A DNA stretch of 41,554 nt from Clostridium sp. UBA1056. GTDB taxonomy: Bacteria > Bacillota > Clostridia > Clostridiales > Clostridiaceae. Every line of letters begins with the position of its first letter. The first letter of the stretch is position 1. The position numbers and the translations under genes were made by a program. The stretch spans positions 153,803 to 195,356 of the forward strand of contig DCDL01000055.1 in assembly GCA_002316385.1 (NCBI GenBank), read 5' to 3'. Below are positions 8,729 through 15,513 of this stretch, in pieces. The notes below the pieces were generated by a model that saw only the letters and a list, made by a program, of their open reading frames with translations, had not been told where the DNA came from and made no database searches.

Positions 8729-8806
8729 ACATTTTAAAAAGTTATATATGAAAAATTTTAAAATGATAAATAGAGAAAATTTTATAAAGTTAACTTTTTA
8801 AAATGT
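8729..8806. repeat. 78-bp element with 16-bp perfect inverted ends, in a gene-free gap
   Basis: ACATTTTAAAAAGTTA (8729-8744) and TAACTTTTTAAAATGT (8791-8806) are perfect inverted copies 46 bases apart. The gap 8517-9000 holds no other supported gene; a 27-codon open frame at 8874-8957 lacks a ribosome binding site. The element could be a small miniature transposable element, an operator or a transcript hairpin. I see no clear target-site duplication. Confidence 0.5.
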
Positions 8807-9000
8807 TAAATAGTTGCTGGAGTTATAAGGTTTAAGGATTTTATGATTTAAATTAAGCATTAAAGTAGAGAAAATGTCATCTACAGAGAGTTATGAGTTG
8901 TGTGATTTTGATCAGAGATATGTAGATAGATTTTTAAGGATAATTGAGAATTACTAATCATATAACTTAATATAATTAGTTATATAATAGGAGGAAAGAA

Positions 9001-9534
9001 ATGAATAAAACAGTTGTTGTGTATAAATCTAAATATGGTTCAACAAAAAAATACGCAGAATGGATTGCTAGTGCACTGAATGCAGATATTTTTGAGGTTT
9101 CTAAAATTGGTGTAGAAGATATGGAGAAGTATTCAACTATTATTTATGGAGGCGGACTTTATGCAAGTGGTATACTTGGTGTTTCAACAATTACCAAAGC
9201 ATTTGATAGATTAAAAGACAAGAACTTGATTGTATTCACTGTTGGTCTTGCTGATCCAAAGAGCACTGAATTTGACTCTATCATTAATAAGAACTTTACA
9301 AAGGAAATGCAGCAGGGTATTAAAGTATTTCATTTTAGAGGTGCCATTGACTATAAAAAGCTTGGCTTTCTCCATAAAGCTATGATGGCCATGCTAAAGA
9401 GCCAAATAAGTAAAACTCCTGAGGATAAAAGAGATGATGAAACAAAAATGATGCTTGAAACCTATGGAAAGACAGTGGACTTTACGGACCAATCATCAAT
9501 AGGCTTATTGATTGAATCTTGTAATGGGCTGTAG
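9001..9534 (+). CDS. Flavodoxin-domain protein
   Basis: A 177-residue protein starting after AGGAGG. The N-terminus KTVVVYKSKYGSTKKYAEWIA has the flavodoxin phosphate-binding loop (S/T-x-Y/T-G-S/T-T/K) for FMN, followed by IIYGGGLYASG (the 50s loop) and VGLADP (the 90s loop). It belongs to the flavodoxin group that includes HemG-type protoporphyrinogen oxidases and menaquinone-dependent oxidoreductases, but no heme genes are nearby. A soluble electron carrier or quinone-type reductase role is inferred. Confidence 0.82.
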   Translation: MNKTVVVYKSKYGSTKKYAEWIASALNADIFEVSKIGVEDMEKYSTIIYGGGLYASGILGVSTITKAFDRLKDKNLIVFTVGLADPKSTEFDSIINKNFTKEMQQGIKVFHFRGAIDYKKLGFLHKAMMAMLKSQISKTPEDKRDDETKMMLETYGKTVDFTDQSSIGLLIESCNGL

Positions 9535-9556
9535 GAATTATTAATAAAATTATTAA

Positions 9557-9883
9557 CATACAAAGAGTGAAGTTTTAGAGAATGAAGTGAGTAAGATTAT
9601 AAAGACATTATAGTTTGAGAAGAAGAATGCTGAGAAGAACTTTGCCTTGGAGCTTCAATTCTATCGTCCAGAGGGAATTCCAAATTATAAAATAAAAATA
9701 AGCAGTAGTTCAGGTTCTTTAGAACATCTGATAAGCTTTAGGGATGGTAAACAAGTGAGTATATTAAAAGGAAAAGCAAGTGATAGATTTTTAGAGCAAA
9801 TAGAGAATGGAGACCTAAAGGAAATACAATTAATTATGGCAAAAATAACAGAGAATTTTAAACATGAAATAAAAAAACAATAA
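9557..9883 (+). pseudogene. Small gene interrupted by an amber codon, or a short hypothetical protein
   Basis: From 9647 a frame without an ATG codes for about 78 residues with normal composition (FYRPEGIPNYKIKIS, then KGKASDRFLEQIENGD). The only candidate start is TTG without a ribosome binding site. The same frame continues upstream as plausible protein (EKKNAEKNFALE), across a TAG at 9611-9613, and further back to a stop at 9554 (SEVLENEVSKIIKTL). This suggests a gene that lost its start and gained a stop. A real 78-residue protein from TTG is the alternative. No family recognised. A terminator follows at 9973. Confidence 0.4.
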
Positions 9884-9972
9884 AAAGTAGAAATTTTAAT
9901 ATTTTTTTAATGTGTATTATGTATGATAGGGTTAATGAATATTAGGAGATATATTTATGCTTTTTAACAATC

Positions 9973-10001
9973 AAGCCTTTAGAGAAAGGCTTAAATTTTT
10001 T
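9973..10001 (+). terminator. Intrinsic terminator
   Basis: AAGCCTTT (9973-9980) and AAAGGCTT (9985-9992) with a 4-base loop, followed by a T-run. Confidence 0.75.
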
Positions 10002-10303
10002 AAACAATAGATTATGAGGAAAATTCTATGTAGCATATCTTATATATTCATATAATAATCATTATTTTATTGAAAAATCCATTCCATTACTAGAATTCGT
10101 GGGTATATATCTACTGTAAGAAAGTATGTGTCTTTTTATATATTTTTAGGGCGCTGAATAGTTACTAAATACAATATAAATGGTATTCTTAACATCACAT
10201 ACAAGATAAGGAATAAAAGAGTAGAGTTGGTAATTGATAATTGTATTTTAATGCAATATAAAGATTATTTAATGAGAGGTATTTATCAATATTATTATCA
10301 TCA

Positions 10304-10344
10304 GTTAGTATTGATTACGAATAGTAATTAATACTAACTTTTTA
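10304..10344 (+). terminator. Terminator-like hairpin in the Lrp gene leader region
   Basis: GTTAGTATT (10304-10312) pairs with AATACTAAC (10330-10338), GATTAC/GTAATT extends the stem, and TTTTT follows. It lies in the long gap 10002-10477 that otherwise shows no gene; it could terminate a short upstream transcript or act as an attenuator for the regulator gene. Confidence 0.5.
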
Positions 10345-10390
10345 TATTTCACAAAGTTAGTAGATTCTTAATTTTTAATTTGAATAACTT

Positions 10391-10430
10391 ACTATTAGTA
10401 CTATTTTATTCACTTTCTACTACTAATAGT
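10391..10430. promoter_or_regulatory. 10-bp perfect inverted repeat upstream of the Lrp-type gene
   Basis: ACTATTAGTA (10391-10400) and TACTAATAGT (10421-10430), centres about three helical turns apart, about 50 bp before the Lrp-family start codon. The position suits an autoregulatory operator, since Lrp proteins bind dyads on one face of the helix. Confidence 0.5.
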
Positions 10431-10477
10431 TGACGTTTTGAAAATTAAAATTATACTTAGTAATTAGGAGGGATTTT

Positions 10478-10930
10478 ATGGACAATATTGATAAAAGTAT
10501 TATTAAATCATTAGAAAATGACGGTAGAATATCTCATGAGGAGATTAGCAAACTGCTTCATATCTCAAGGCCTGCAATTCATCAAAGAGTAAATAAGTTA
10601 GAATCAGATGGAATTATAAAAGGATATAATGCTATAATTGACTGGGAAAAACTTGGAGAACCAATTAAGGCTCTCTTATATATAAAAATTAATTGTGAAA
10701 ACTTTAAAGAGATTATAAATGAAATTTTGTCATTGAAGGTTAAGAATGTATTTATAGAAGAGTGTCATAGGTTATCTGGAGAGTGGTGCATAGTATTAAA
10801 AATAAGAGTAGTCACTCCAATGGATATTTCACAATTTATTGATAACGTATGGAGAATACAAGGTATTAAAGAAACATCTACTACTCTTGTTTTATCGACC
10901 ATATTAGAGAGTGGAATCATCAGAGAATAA
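10478..10930 (+). CDS. Lrp/AsnC-family transcriptional regulator
   Basis: A 150-residue protein. Residues 1-50 are the AsnC-type helix-turn-helix (DKSIIKSLENDGRISHEEIS, then SRPAIHQRVNKLESDGIIKGY), and residues 65-145 form the RAM ligand-binding domain (LYIKI, a GEWCIVLKI strand). Length is normal. AGGAGG precedes the ATG. The next gene, an EamA exporter, begins 29 bases after the stop, so regulator and transporter are probably one unit; by analogy with other Lrp-exporter pairs the ligand is likely an amino acid. Confidence 0.9.
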   Translation: MDNIDKSIIKSLENDGRISHEEISKLLHISRPAIHQRVNKLESDGIIKGYNAIIDWEKLGEPIKALLYIKINCENFKEIINEILSLKVKNVFIEECHRLSGEWCIVLKIRVVTPMDISQFIDNVWRIQGIKETSTTLVLSTILESGIIRE

Positions 10931-10958
10931 AAATAAAGTTTGGGATGGAGGAATAGAA

Positions 10959-11885
10959 ATGAAAGATGGTATTAAGAAAGAAGAGAGACAAACAATACTG
11001 GCATATATTGCCGTTTGTATTTTTTGGGGTTCTACTTATCTTGCAATAAGAATCGGTGTAAGTGAATTACCACCAACAATATTTGCAGGGATCAGATTTA
11101 TAATTGCAGGTACATTAATGCTAGGATATGCTAAATTTAAAGGGTTGGCAATGCCCCAAAATTTATCAGAAGTGTTAAAAATATCTATCGTAGGTATATT
11201 TCTTTTAGTTGGGGGAAATGGTGCAGTCGTTTGGGGTGAAACAAGGGTTAGTTCAGGTATAGCTTCTTTAGTGGTAGCCACAGTACCACTTTTTATGGCA
11301 ATTATAGAATCCATATTGCCTTCTAGGACAAAACTTAATAAAAAAGGGTGGCTAGGATTATTCATTGGCTTTGCAGGTGTAGTTTTCTTAGTGCTTTCAG
11401 ATTGGAATAAAGCTTCAATGGATATTATAGGTATGGCATTATTGATTGTTGGTGCATTTTCTTGGGCATTAGGTTCAGTGTATTCGAAAAGTTTTACTTC
11501 TTCTGCATCAACCATATCAAATATTGCCGTGCAAATGCTTTCAGGAGGAATCTTATTATCAATAATTGGAGGCTTCCTTGGTGAATTCCAAAGAGTACAA
11601 ATCACTCCTAAGGGGTTAGGAGCATTATTATATTTAGTAGTTTTTGGTTCTATTATTGGTTACAGCTGTTATATCTATATTTTAAAAAAATGGCCTGCTG
11701 CCAAAGCTGGTACCTATGCTTATGTAAATCCACCAGTTGCAATTTTTCTAGGAGCTATTATTCTGAATGAGGTTATATCTATAAAAATAGTTTTAGCTAC
11801 AATAATAATCTTATGTGGAGTAATTTTAGTGCAAAGATCAAATGTAAAAGTTGTTTCAACCACTGAAGAAAATTTAAATCATTAG
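10959..11885 (+). CDS. EamA/DMT-family metabolite exporter
   Basis: A 308-residue membrane protein with ten predicted helices made of two EamA repeats. The first opens with the family segment FWGSTYLAIRIGV, and the second includes AYVNPPVAIFLGAIILNE. The frame is open from 10911 inside the regulator gene, but the ATG at 10959 has GGAGG in front and starts the normal family N-terminus, so it is preferred. It sits directly behind an Lrp-family regulator, which suggests export of an amino acid or related metabolite; the substrate itself is not visible. Confidence 0.88.
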   Translation: MKDGIKKEERQTILAYIAVCIFWGSTYLAIRIGVSELPPTIFAGIRFIIAGTLMLGYAKFKGLAMPQNLSEVLKISIVGIFLLVGGNGAVVWGETRVSSGIASLVVATVPLFMAIIESILPSRTKLNKKGWLGLFIGFAGVVFLVLSDWNKASMDIIGMALLIVGAFSWALGSVYSKSFTSSASTISNIAVQMLSGGILLSIIGGFLGEFQRVQITPKGLGALLYLVVFGSIIGYSCYIYILKKWPAAKAGTYAYVNPPVAIFLGAIILNEVISIKIVLATIIILCGVILVQRSNVKVVSTTEENLNH

Positions 11886-11994
11886 GAAGATATCTTGCTA
11901 ACTTTTACTTGACTCAAACTTTAGTATATGGAATTGATGAATTCTACAACATTTGGTATTATATAGGAAATAAGGTTTATTGGGGGTATTAAAT

Positions 11995-12063
11995 ATGAGA
12001 TTTGAATTAGCATCAAAAGAACAACTTAAAATACTCTGTGCAAAGTCTGTAAGTATGGCTTAA
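11995..12063 (+). CDS. Short leader ORF (22 residues) overlapping a structured leader
   Basis: ATG preceded by GGGGG at 8 bases, coding for MRFELASKEQLKILCAKSVS and two more residues, then TAA. The coding bases contain the left arms of both competing stems of the leader that precedes the CD3324-type gene. It may be a regulatory leader peptide or the stump of a lost gene. Confidence 0.4.
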   Translation: MRFELASKEQLKILCAKSVSMA

Positions 12064-12165
12064 GGCGACAATTGCACAGAGGTAAATATCTAGTCGCCAT
12101 TACTAAATAAATTCATACTTATACAGGCTTTGTTTCCTTAATTTAAAGTATAAATTTAAGGAGCT
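12034..12165 (+). promoter_or_regulatory. Riboswitch-like leader with competing stems and a sequestered ribosome binding site
   Basis: State 1: AAAGTCTGTAAGTATG (12042-12057) pairs with CATACTTATACAGGCTTT (12114-12131), enclosing GGCGAC/GTCGCC (12064-12069/12093-12098). State 2: CTCTGTGCAA (12034-12043) pairs perfectly with TTGCACAGAG (12072-12081), which crosses state 1. Downstream, CCTTAATTT (12136-12144) pairs with AAATTTAAGG (12152-12161), hiding the AAGGAG of the next gene. The layout is that of a translation-controlling RNA switch. I do not recognise a known class. Confidence 0.5.
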
Positions 12166-12172
12166 GAGCTTT

Positions 12173-12445
12173 ATGGGATATGTAAAGGCTGAAACAATTT
12201 TACCAGATAATTTAGTAAGAGAAATTCAAAAGTATATTCAAGGTGAATATGTATATATTCCATCTGAACATACAACACGAAAAAAGTGGGGAGAAAAGTC
12301 AGGAGCTAGGCAGCGTATACAAAGCAGAAATGAAGTTATACGTAACAAGCATAAAAGTGGTTATACCATTGAAACCCTATCAGAAGAATTTTTTCTTTCC
12401 ATTGATAGTATTAAAAAAATTGTATATATAGGCTCTAATAAATAA
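12173..12445 (+). CDS. CD3324-family (Mor-like) putative DNA-binding protein
   Basis: A 90-residue protein with the CD3324-family plan: an N-terminal segment ILPDNLVREIQKYIQGEYVY, a basic middle (RKKWGEKSGARQRI) and a C-terminal helix-turn-helix (HKSGYTIETLSEEFFLSIDS) like that of Mor/C phage activators. Such proteins are common in clostridia and bacilli and are presumed regulators; their targets are not known to me. Start: AAGGAG precedes the ATG, but that site is predicted to be paired in the leader hairpin. A terminator lies about 100 bases downstream. Confidence 0.8.
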   Translation: MGYVKAETILPDNLVREIQKYIQGEYVYIPSEHTTRKKWGEKSGARQRIQSRNEVIRNKHKSGYTIETLSEEFFLSIDSIKKIVYIGSNK

Positions 12446-12540
12446 AATTCAATAATATTTTTTAACTTAATCTAAAGTTTCAAATAATTTCAATGTAGAA
12501 ACTTCGCTAAAACATTGTATATACAAAAAATAAGTATGAG

Positions 12541-12577
12541 AAGCTATTACTCTAATTATGAGTAGTAGCTTTTTTAT
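12541..12577 (+). terminator. Intrinsic terminator
   Basis: AAGCTATTACTC (12541-12552) and GAGTAGTAGCTT (12560-12571) pair with one mismatch and are followed by T5. It closes the CD3324-type transcript. The rest of the gap 12446-12776 holds only the short frame at 12712. Confidence 0.75.
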
Positions 12578-12711
12578 GTGCAAAGAACGATAGAGAATTG
12601 TTCTTTATATATTATTTGATTACGTCCCTATATTAAAATAAATATGTTATAGGTTTAATTGCATAAAACTATTAAGTAAATATTATTTATATTTTGTGGG
12701 GTGAAATATAT

Positions 12712-12759
12712 ATGAAAATTACACATAGACGATACAAATTGTTAAGTGATTTTGATTAG
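12712..12759 (+). pseudogene. Possible N-terminal stump of a GNAT-type gene
   Basis: ATG with GGGG upstream, coding for MKITHRRYKLLSDFD and then TAG, 17 bases before the next gene. The peptide resembles the first residues of clostridial GNAT acetyltransferases (pattern M-x-I-x-x-R-x-Y-K-L-L-x-D-F). The rest is absent. It may equally be a chance or leader peptide. Confidence 0.3.
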
Positions 12760-12776
12760 GGAATGGAGGTGTAATC

Positions 12777-13688
12777 ATGATAGATAGAACCTGGTCAGGA
12801 GATACCACCAAATATGAGTTATTTCATGGCTACAGTATTGAAAAGACGGATTGGAAGGAGTTTACCGTATATTTTGCTGTGTATGAAATATTTGATACCA
12901 ATGTTTGGTTCAGGCAGAGCTTTGATATGTATTGCACAATTCTAAAGGACTGCAATTCATGTTTTTGGATTAAGAAAGATGGTTGTAGAATTGGTGGAGT
13001 TCTACTAGAACCTAATTATATGAACTGTTTATTTTTAGAGCCACCACATAATGAATATGATATTATAATAGCTAAGTTAAAAGAGATATTATTAAGTTGG
13101 TCTGATAAAAGTCAAGAGATTTATGTAGGTTGTGTTAAGCCAGATAAAATTAAATATTATCAAAGGCTTGGATTTAAATCTAGGGAATCTAGAAGATGTA
13201 TGATTAGACCTACTGAAGAATTTGAAACTATTTGGAGTGACGAATATAAAATTGTTCCAGTAACAGAAGAAAGTAGAAATGAGATAAGTAAGTTATTTGT
13301 AGAAGCATTTGGTACTGAGGTTAAAAATGAAGATGAAAATTTCGGGGGACAGGATAAATCAATTCAATATTATTTTGATAATAATCCAGAAAACACCTTG
13401 GTGAATAAAGCATCTACACTAATTTATGAAAAGAAAACAAATGAACTTATAGGTGCATGCCTAATATCTATTTGGGAAGAGTGGCCTAATGTGTATGAAA
13501 TAGCCGTAAAACCATCTTTTCAAAACAAAGGGCTAGCTAAAAACATGCTAAAGAGAGCATTGACCATATTAAAAGAACAATACCCTGTACTTAGGTTATT
13601 TGTAACATTAGGTAATGGCGCAGAAATGGTTTATCACAAAATGGGGTTTTTAGCAGGTGTAGAAACAACAGAGATGATTTTACAATAA
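12777..13688 (+). CDS. GNAT-family N-acetyltransferase with two GNAT-like halves
   Basis: A 303-residue protein starting after GGAGG. The C-terminal half (about 155-303) is a full GNAT domain: strand IGACLISIWEEW, acetyl-CoA-binding motif A VKPSFQNKGLAKNM (244-257; Q/R-x-x-G-x-A/G) and the terminal YHKMGF. The N-terminal half (about 55-145) has a weaker GNAT fold pattern ending YYQRLGFKSR but lacks a clear CoA loop, so it may be a degenerate substrate-binding copy. The substrate is unknown; antibiotic, peptide or small-amine acetylation are all possible. Confidence 0.82.
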   Translation: MIDRTWSGDTTKYELFHGYSIEKTDWKEFTVYFAVYEIFDTNVWFRQSFDMYCTILKDCNSCFWIKKDGCRIGGVLLEPNYMNCLFLEPPHNEYDIIIAKLKEILLSWSDKSQEIYVGCVKPDKIKYYQRLGFKSRESRRCMIRPTEEFETIWSDEYKIVPVTEESRNEISKLFVEAFGTEVKNEDENFGGQDKSIQYYFDNNPENTLVNKASTLIYEKKTNELIGACLISIWEEWPNVYEIAVKPSFQNKGLAKNMLKRALTILKEQYPVLRLFVTLGNGAEMVYHKMGFLAGVETTEMILQ

Positions 13689-13792
13689 CATTACTGGATC
13701 TAAAGAAGTTGATAAACGTACCATGTGTAAGAAAACTTGGGGATAGGGTTTATAAATTCTTATGAGTTGAGTAGAGAGGAATAATATTTAAA

Positions 13793-14653
13793 ATGGGGTT
13801 ATATATAGAGCAATTACATGAAGAGTTTTCTCATCTAAAACTTGTTGGTAGTAAGGAGCATTCAATAAGATTAATCAATGGACTAATAAAGAATAAAAAA
13901 GTTGAAGATGAAGATTTATTTGTTATAGAAGGATTATGGGCCTATGAAAAGATAATCAAAAGTAATATTAGAATAATAAACTTTGTATTTTGTCTAGAGT
14001 TTATTAAAAATAAATTTATTCTTGATATGGCTAAGAGTATTTCTATGGTAGCAGAGAATTCATGTTTAATATCAAGTAATTTGTGTAATAGATTAAGTAG
14101 TAGAGATAGTGGGGAAGGATTTTTTCTATTATGTAGCTTTCCACAGCATAATCTTGGAGATATAAGTCTGAAGGAAAACAATTTGTTAGTAGTACTTGAT
14201 GGATTAGAGAAACCAGGAAATATTGGCACAATAATAAGATCTGCTGATGGTGCTGGTGTAGATGGAGTAATTATTTGTAATAGTAAAGTTAGAAAAACAA
14301 ATCAAAAGTTAATAAAATCAAGTATGGGATCTAGCTTTATGTTGCCAGTTGCAAGTAGTGATATATCATTGCTTGTGAGGTGGCTTAAAAGTAATGGATT
14401 TAAGATTATTGTTACTGATTTAAAAGCTAGTAAAAATTATTATGATGTTGATTATAAAGGAAGAATTGCTATTATTGTAGGAAATGAAATACATGGAATT
14501 TCAGAAATTTGGAATGAATATGAATGTGAATGTGAAAGAGTAATAATACCTATGTTTGGAGGAGCAGACTCTTTAAATGTAGGAGTAGCAGCTACTATGG
14601 TTGTTTATGAAGCAAGCCTTTCTCAAAAGAATTTAGTTAAAAGAATTGGCTAA
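13793..14653 (+). CDS. TrmH/SpoU-family RNA 2'-O-methyltransferase
   Basis: A 286-residue protein. Residues about 15-115 are an N-terminal RNA-binding domain (L7Ae-like in this family), and residues 128-275 the knotted SPOUT methyltransferase domain. The three family motifs are visible: motif 1 KPGNIGTIIRSADGAG (140-155, with catalytic Asn143 and Arg149), motif 2 VGNEIHGIS (229-237) and motif 3 IPMFGGADSLNVGVAATM (252-269). It transfers a methyl group from S-adenosylmethionine to a ribose in rRNA or tRNA. The two-domain form is shared with RlmB and with TsnR/AviRb-type resistance enzymes, so housekeeping and antibiotic resistance are both possible. Confidence 0.88.
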   Translation: MGLYIEQLHEEFSHLKLVGSKEHSIRLINGLIKNKKVEDEDLFVIEGLWAYEKIIKSNIRIINFVFCLEFIKNKFILDMAKSISMVAENSCLISSNLCNRLSSRDSGEGFFLLCSFPQHNLGDISLKENNLLVVLDGLEKPGNIGTIIRSADGAGVDGVIICNSKVRKTNQKLIKSSMGSSFMLPVASSDISLLVRWLKSNGFKIIVTDLKASKNYYDVDYKGRIAIIVGNEIHGISEIWNEYECECERVIIPMFGGADSLNVGVAATMVVYEASLSQKNLVKRIG

Positions 14654-14707
14654 ATATAATGTAATTGAAGCGAAGCCGCAATTAACTGATTTAGATGTAT
14701 AAAAAAC

Positions 14708-15190
14708 ATGTTAGATGATTTTCTAAATATAGGATTTAGTAAAATGCAAAATTACTCATATATAAATATATCTAATGATGATGAAAGGGATATGGTACAT
14801 AGACATAATCAAAAAATTAAAGCATTGCATAATAACGATGAAGCCGAATTCTATCAATTATGTAAATTAGAAAAAGAGTCAGAGTTTCATGGATATTATA
14901 GTATTACAGAAAATGATAAGATTATGATTTTAGATATGTATCAAAGAATAATAAAAGGTATTTTAAAAGAAATGGTATTATCTTCGGAAAAGTTTTTGTA
15001 GATTAGACAATATAAAGACAATAAGACATCATTTATCAATAAAAACAGTAGGTAAGTATTTTTACAAGCAATTGATGATTATAGACAAGTATTAATAGAG
15101 AAAGATGAACCTATACCAGAGGAAGTTTTATTAGCAGGTAAAGAACTAATTGATAGTAGAAGAAAAAAGAGTAGTAAGAACAGTCAATGA
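14708..15190 (+). pseudogene. Gene broken by two frameshifts at T5 runs (about 160 residues if repaired)
   Basis: The first part (14708-15001) codes for 97 residues (starting MLDDFLNIGFSKMQNYSY) without a ribosome binding site and stops just after a T5 run (14993-14997). In the next frame coding-like sequence continues (RLDNIKTIRHHLSIKTVGKYF, split here as RLDNIKTIRH and HLSIKTVGKYF) up to a second T5 run (15059-15063), after which a third frame continues LQAIDDYRQVLIEKDEPIPE to a stop at 15188. Each segment has normal composition and joins smoothly to the next. Either the gene is decaying or the run lengths are assembly errors. No family recognised. The stop overlaps a terminator. Confidence 0.6.
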
Positions 15191-15212
15191 AGACTGTTCT
15201 TATTTTTTACTC
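15176..15212 (+). terminator. Intrinsic terminator overlapping the end of the broken gene
   Basis: AAGAACAGTC (15176-15185) and GACTGTTCTT (15192-15201) form a perfect 10-bp stem with a 6-base loop, followed by a T-rich run. Confidence 0.8.
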
Positions 15213-15300
15213 TGTAGGAACTTATATTCTAAAAATCTGTGGATAAATTATTTATAGCATATAAGTTATTAAAGTTAGTTATATAGAGTAAAAAGAGAAT

Positions 15301-15400
15301 AAAGTGCGAATGTAAGATTTTCCTCAGGCAAGCTTCGGAAATGCACATGCTCAAAAAAAGTCGACAGCTCGGCAAGCTTGCCTCAGCGACTTTTTTATGT
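15301..15400 (+). ncRNA. Candidate small RNA with twin AAGCTT loops ending in a strong terminator
   Basis: Within the gene-free gap 15213-15513 lies a GC-richer block. The first hairpin, TTTCC/GGAAA, carries GGCAAGCTT in its loop (about 15327-15335). The second is AAAAAAGTCG (15354-15363) with CGACTTTTTT (15387-15396), enclosing the palindrome GGCAAGCTTGCC (15371-15382). The second is a terminator usable in both directions. Both loops expose the self-complementary AAGCTT, so loop-loop pairing is possible. Strand is uncertain. Confidence 0.45.
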
Positions 15401-15513
15401 ATTTAAATATAGTAGCAAACTAACAAAAATATGTTTAAAGAGTTAATTAATTCTAATTAATACAATATTATGATATAATTATCATGTAGAAAATAATAGA
15501 AGGAAGTGTTTTT

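Noticed and set aside
8874..8957. A 27-codon open frame (MSSTESYELCDFDQRYVDRF...)
   Set aside because: No ribosome binding site and no recognisable family; too short to support.
12243..12431. A 62-codon frame overlapping the CD3324-type gene
   Set aside because: It is fully inside the real gene in another frame and lacks a start site.
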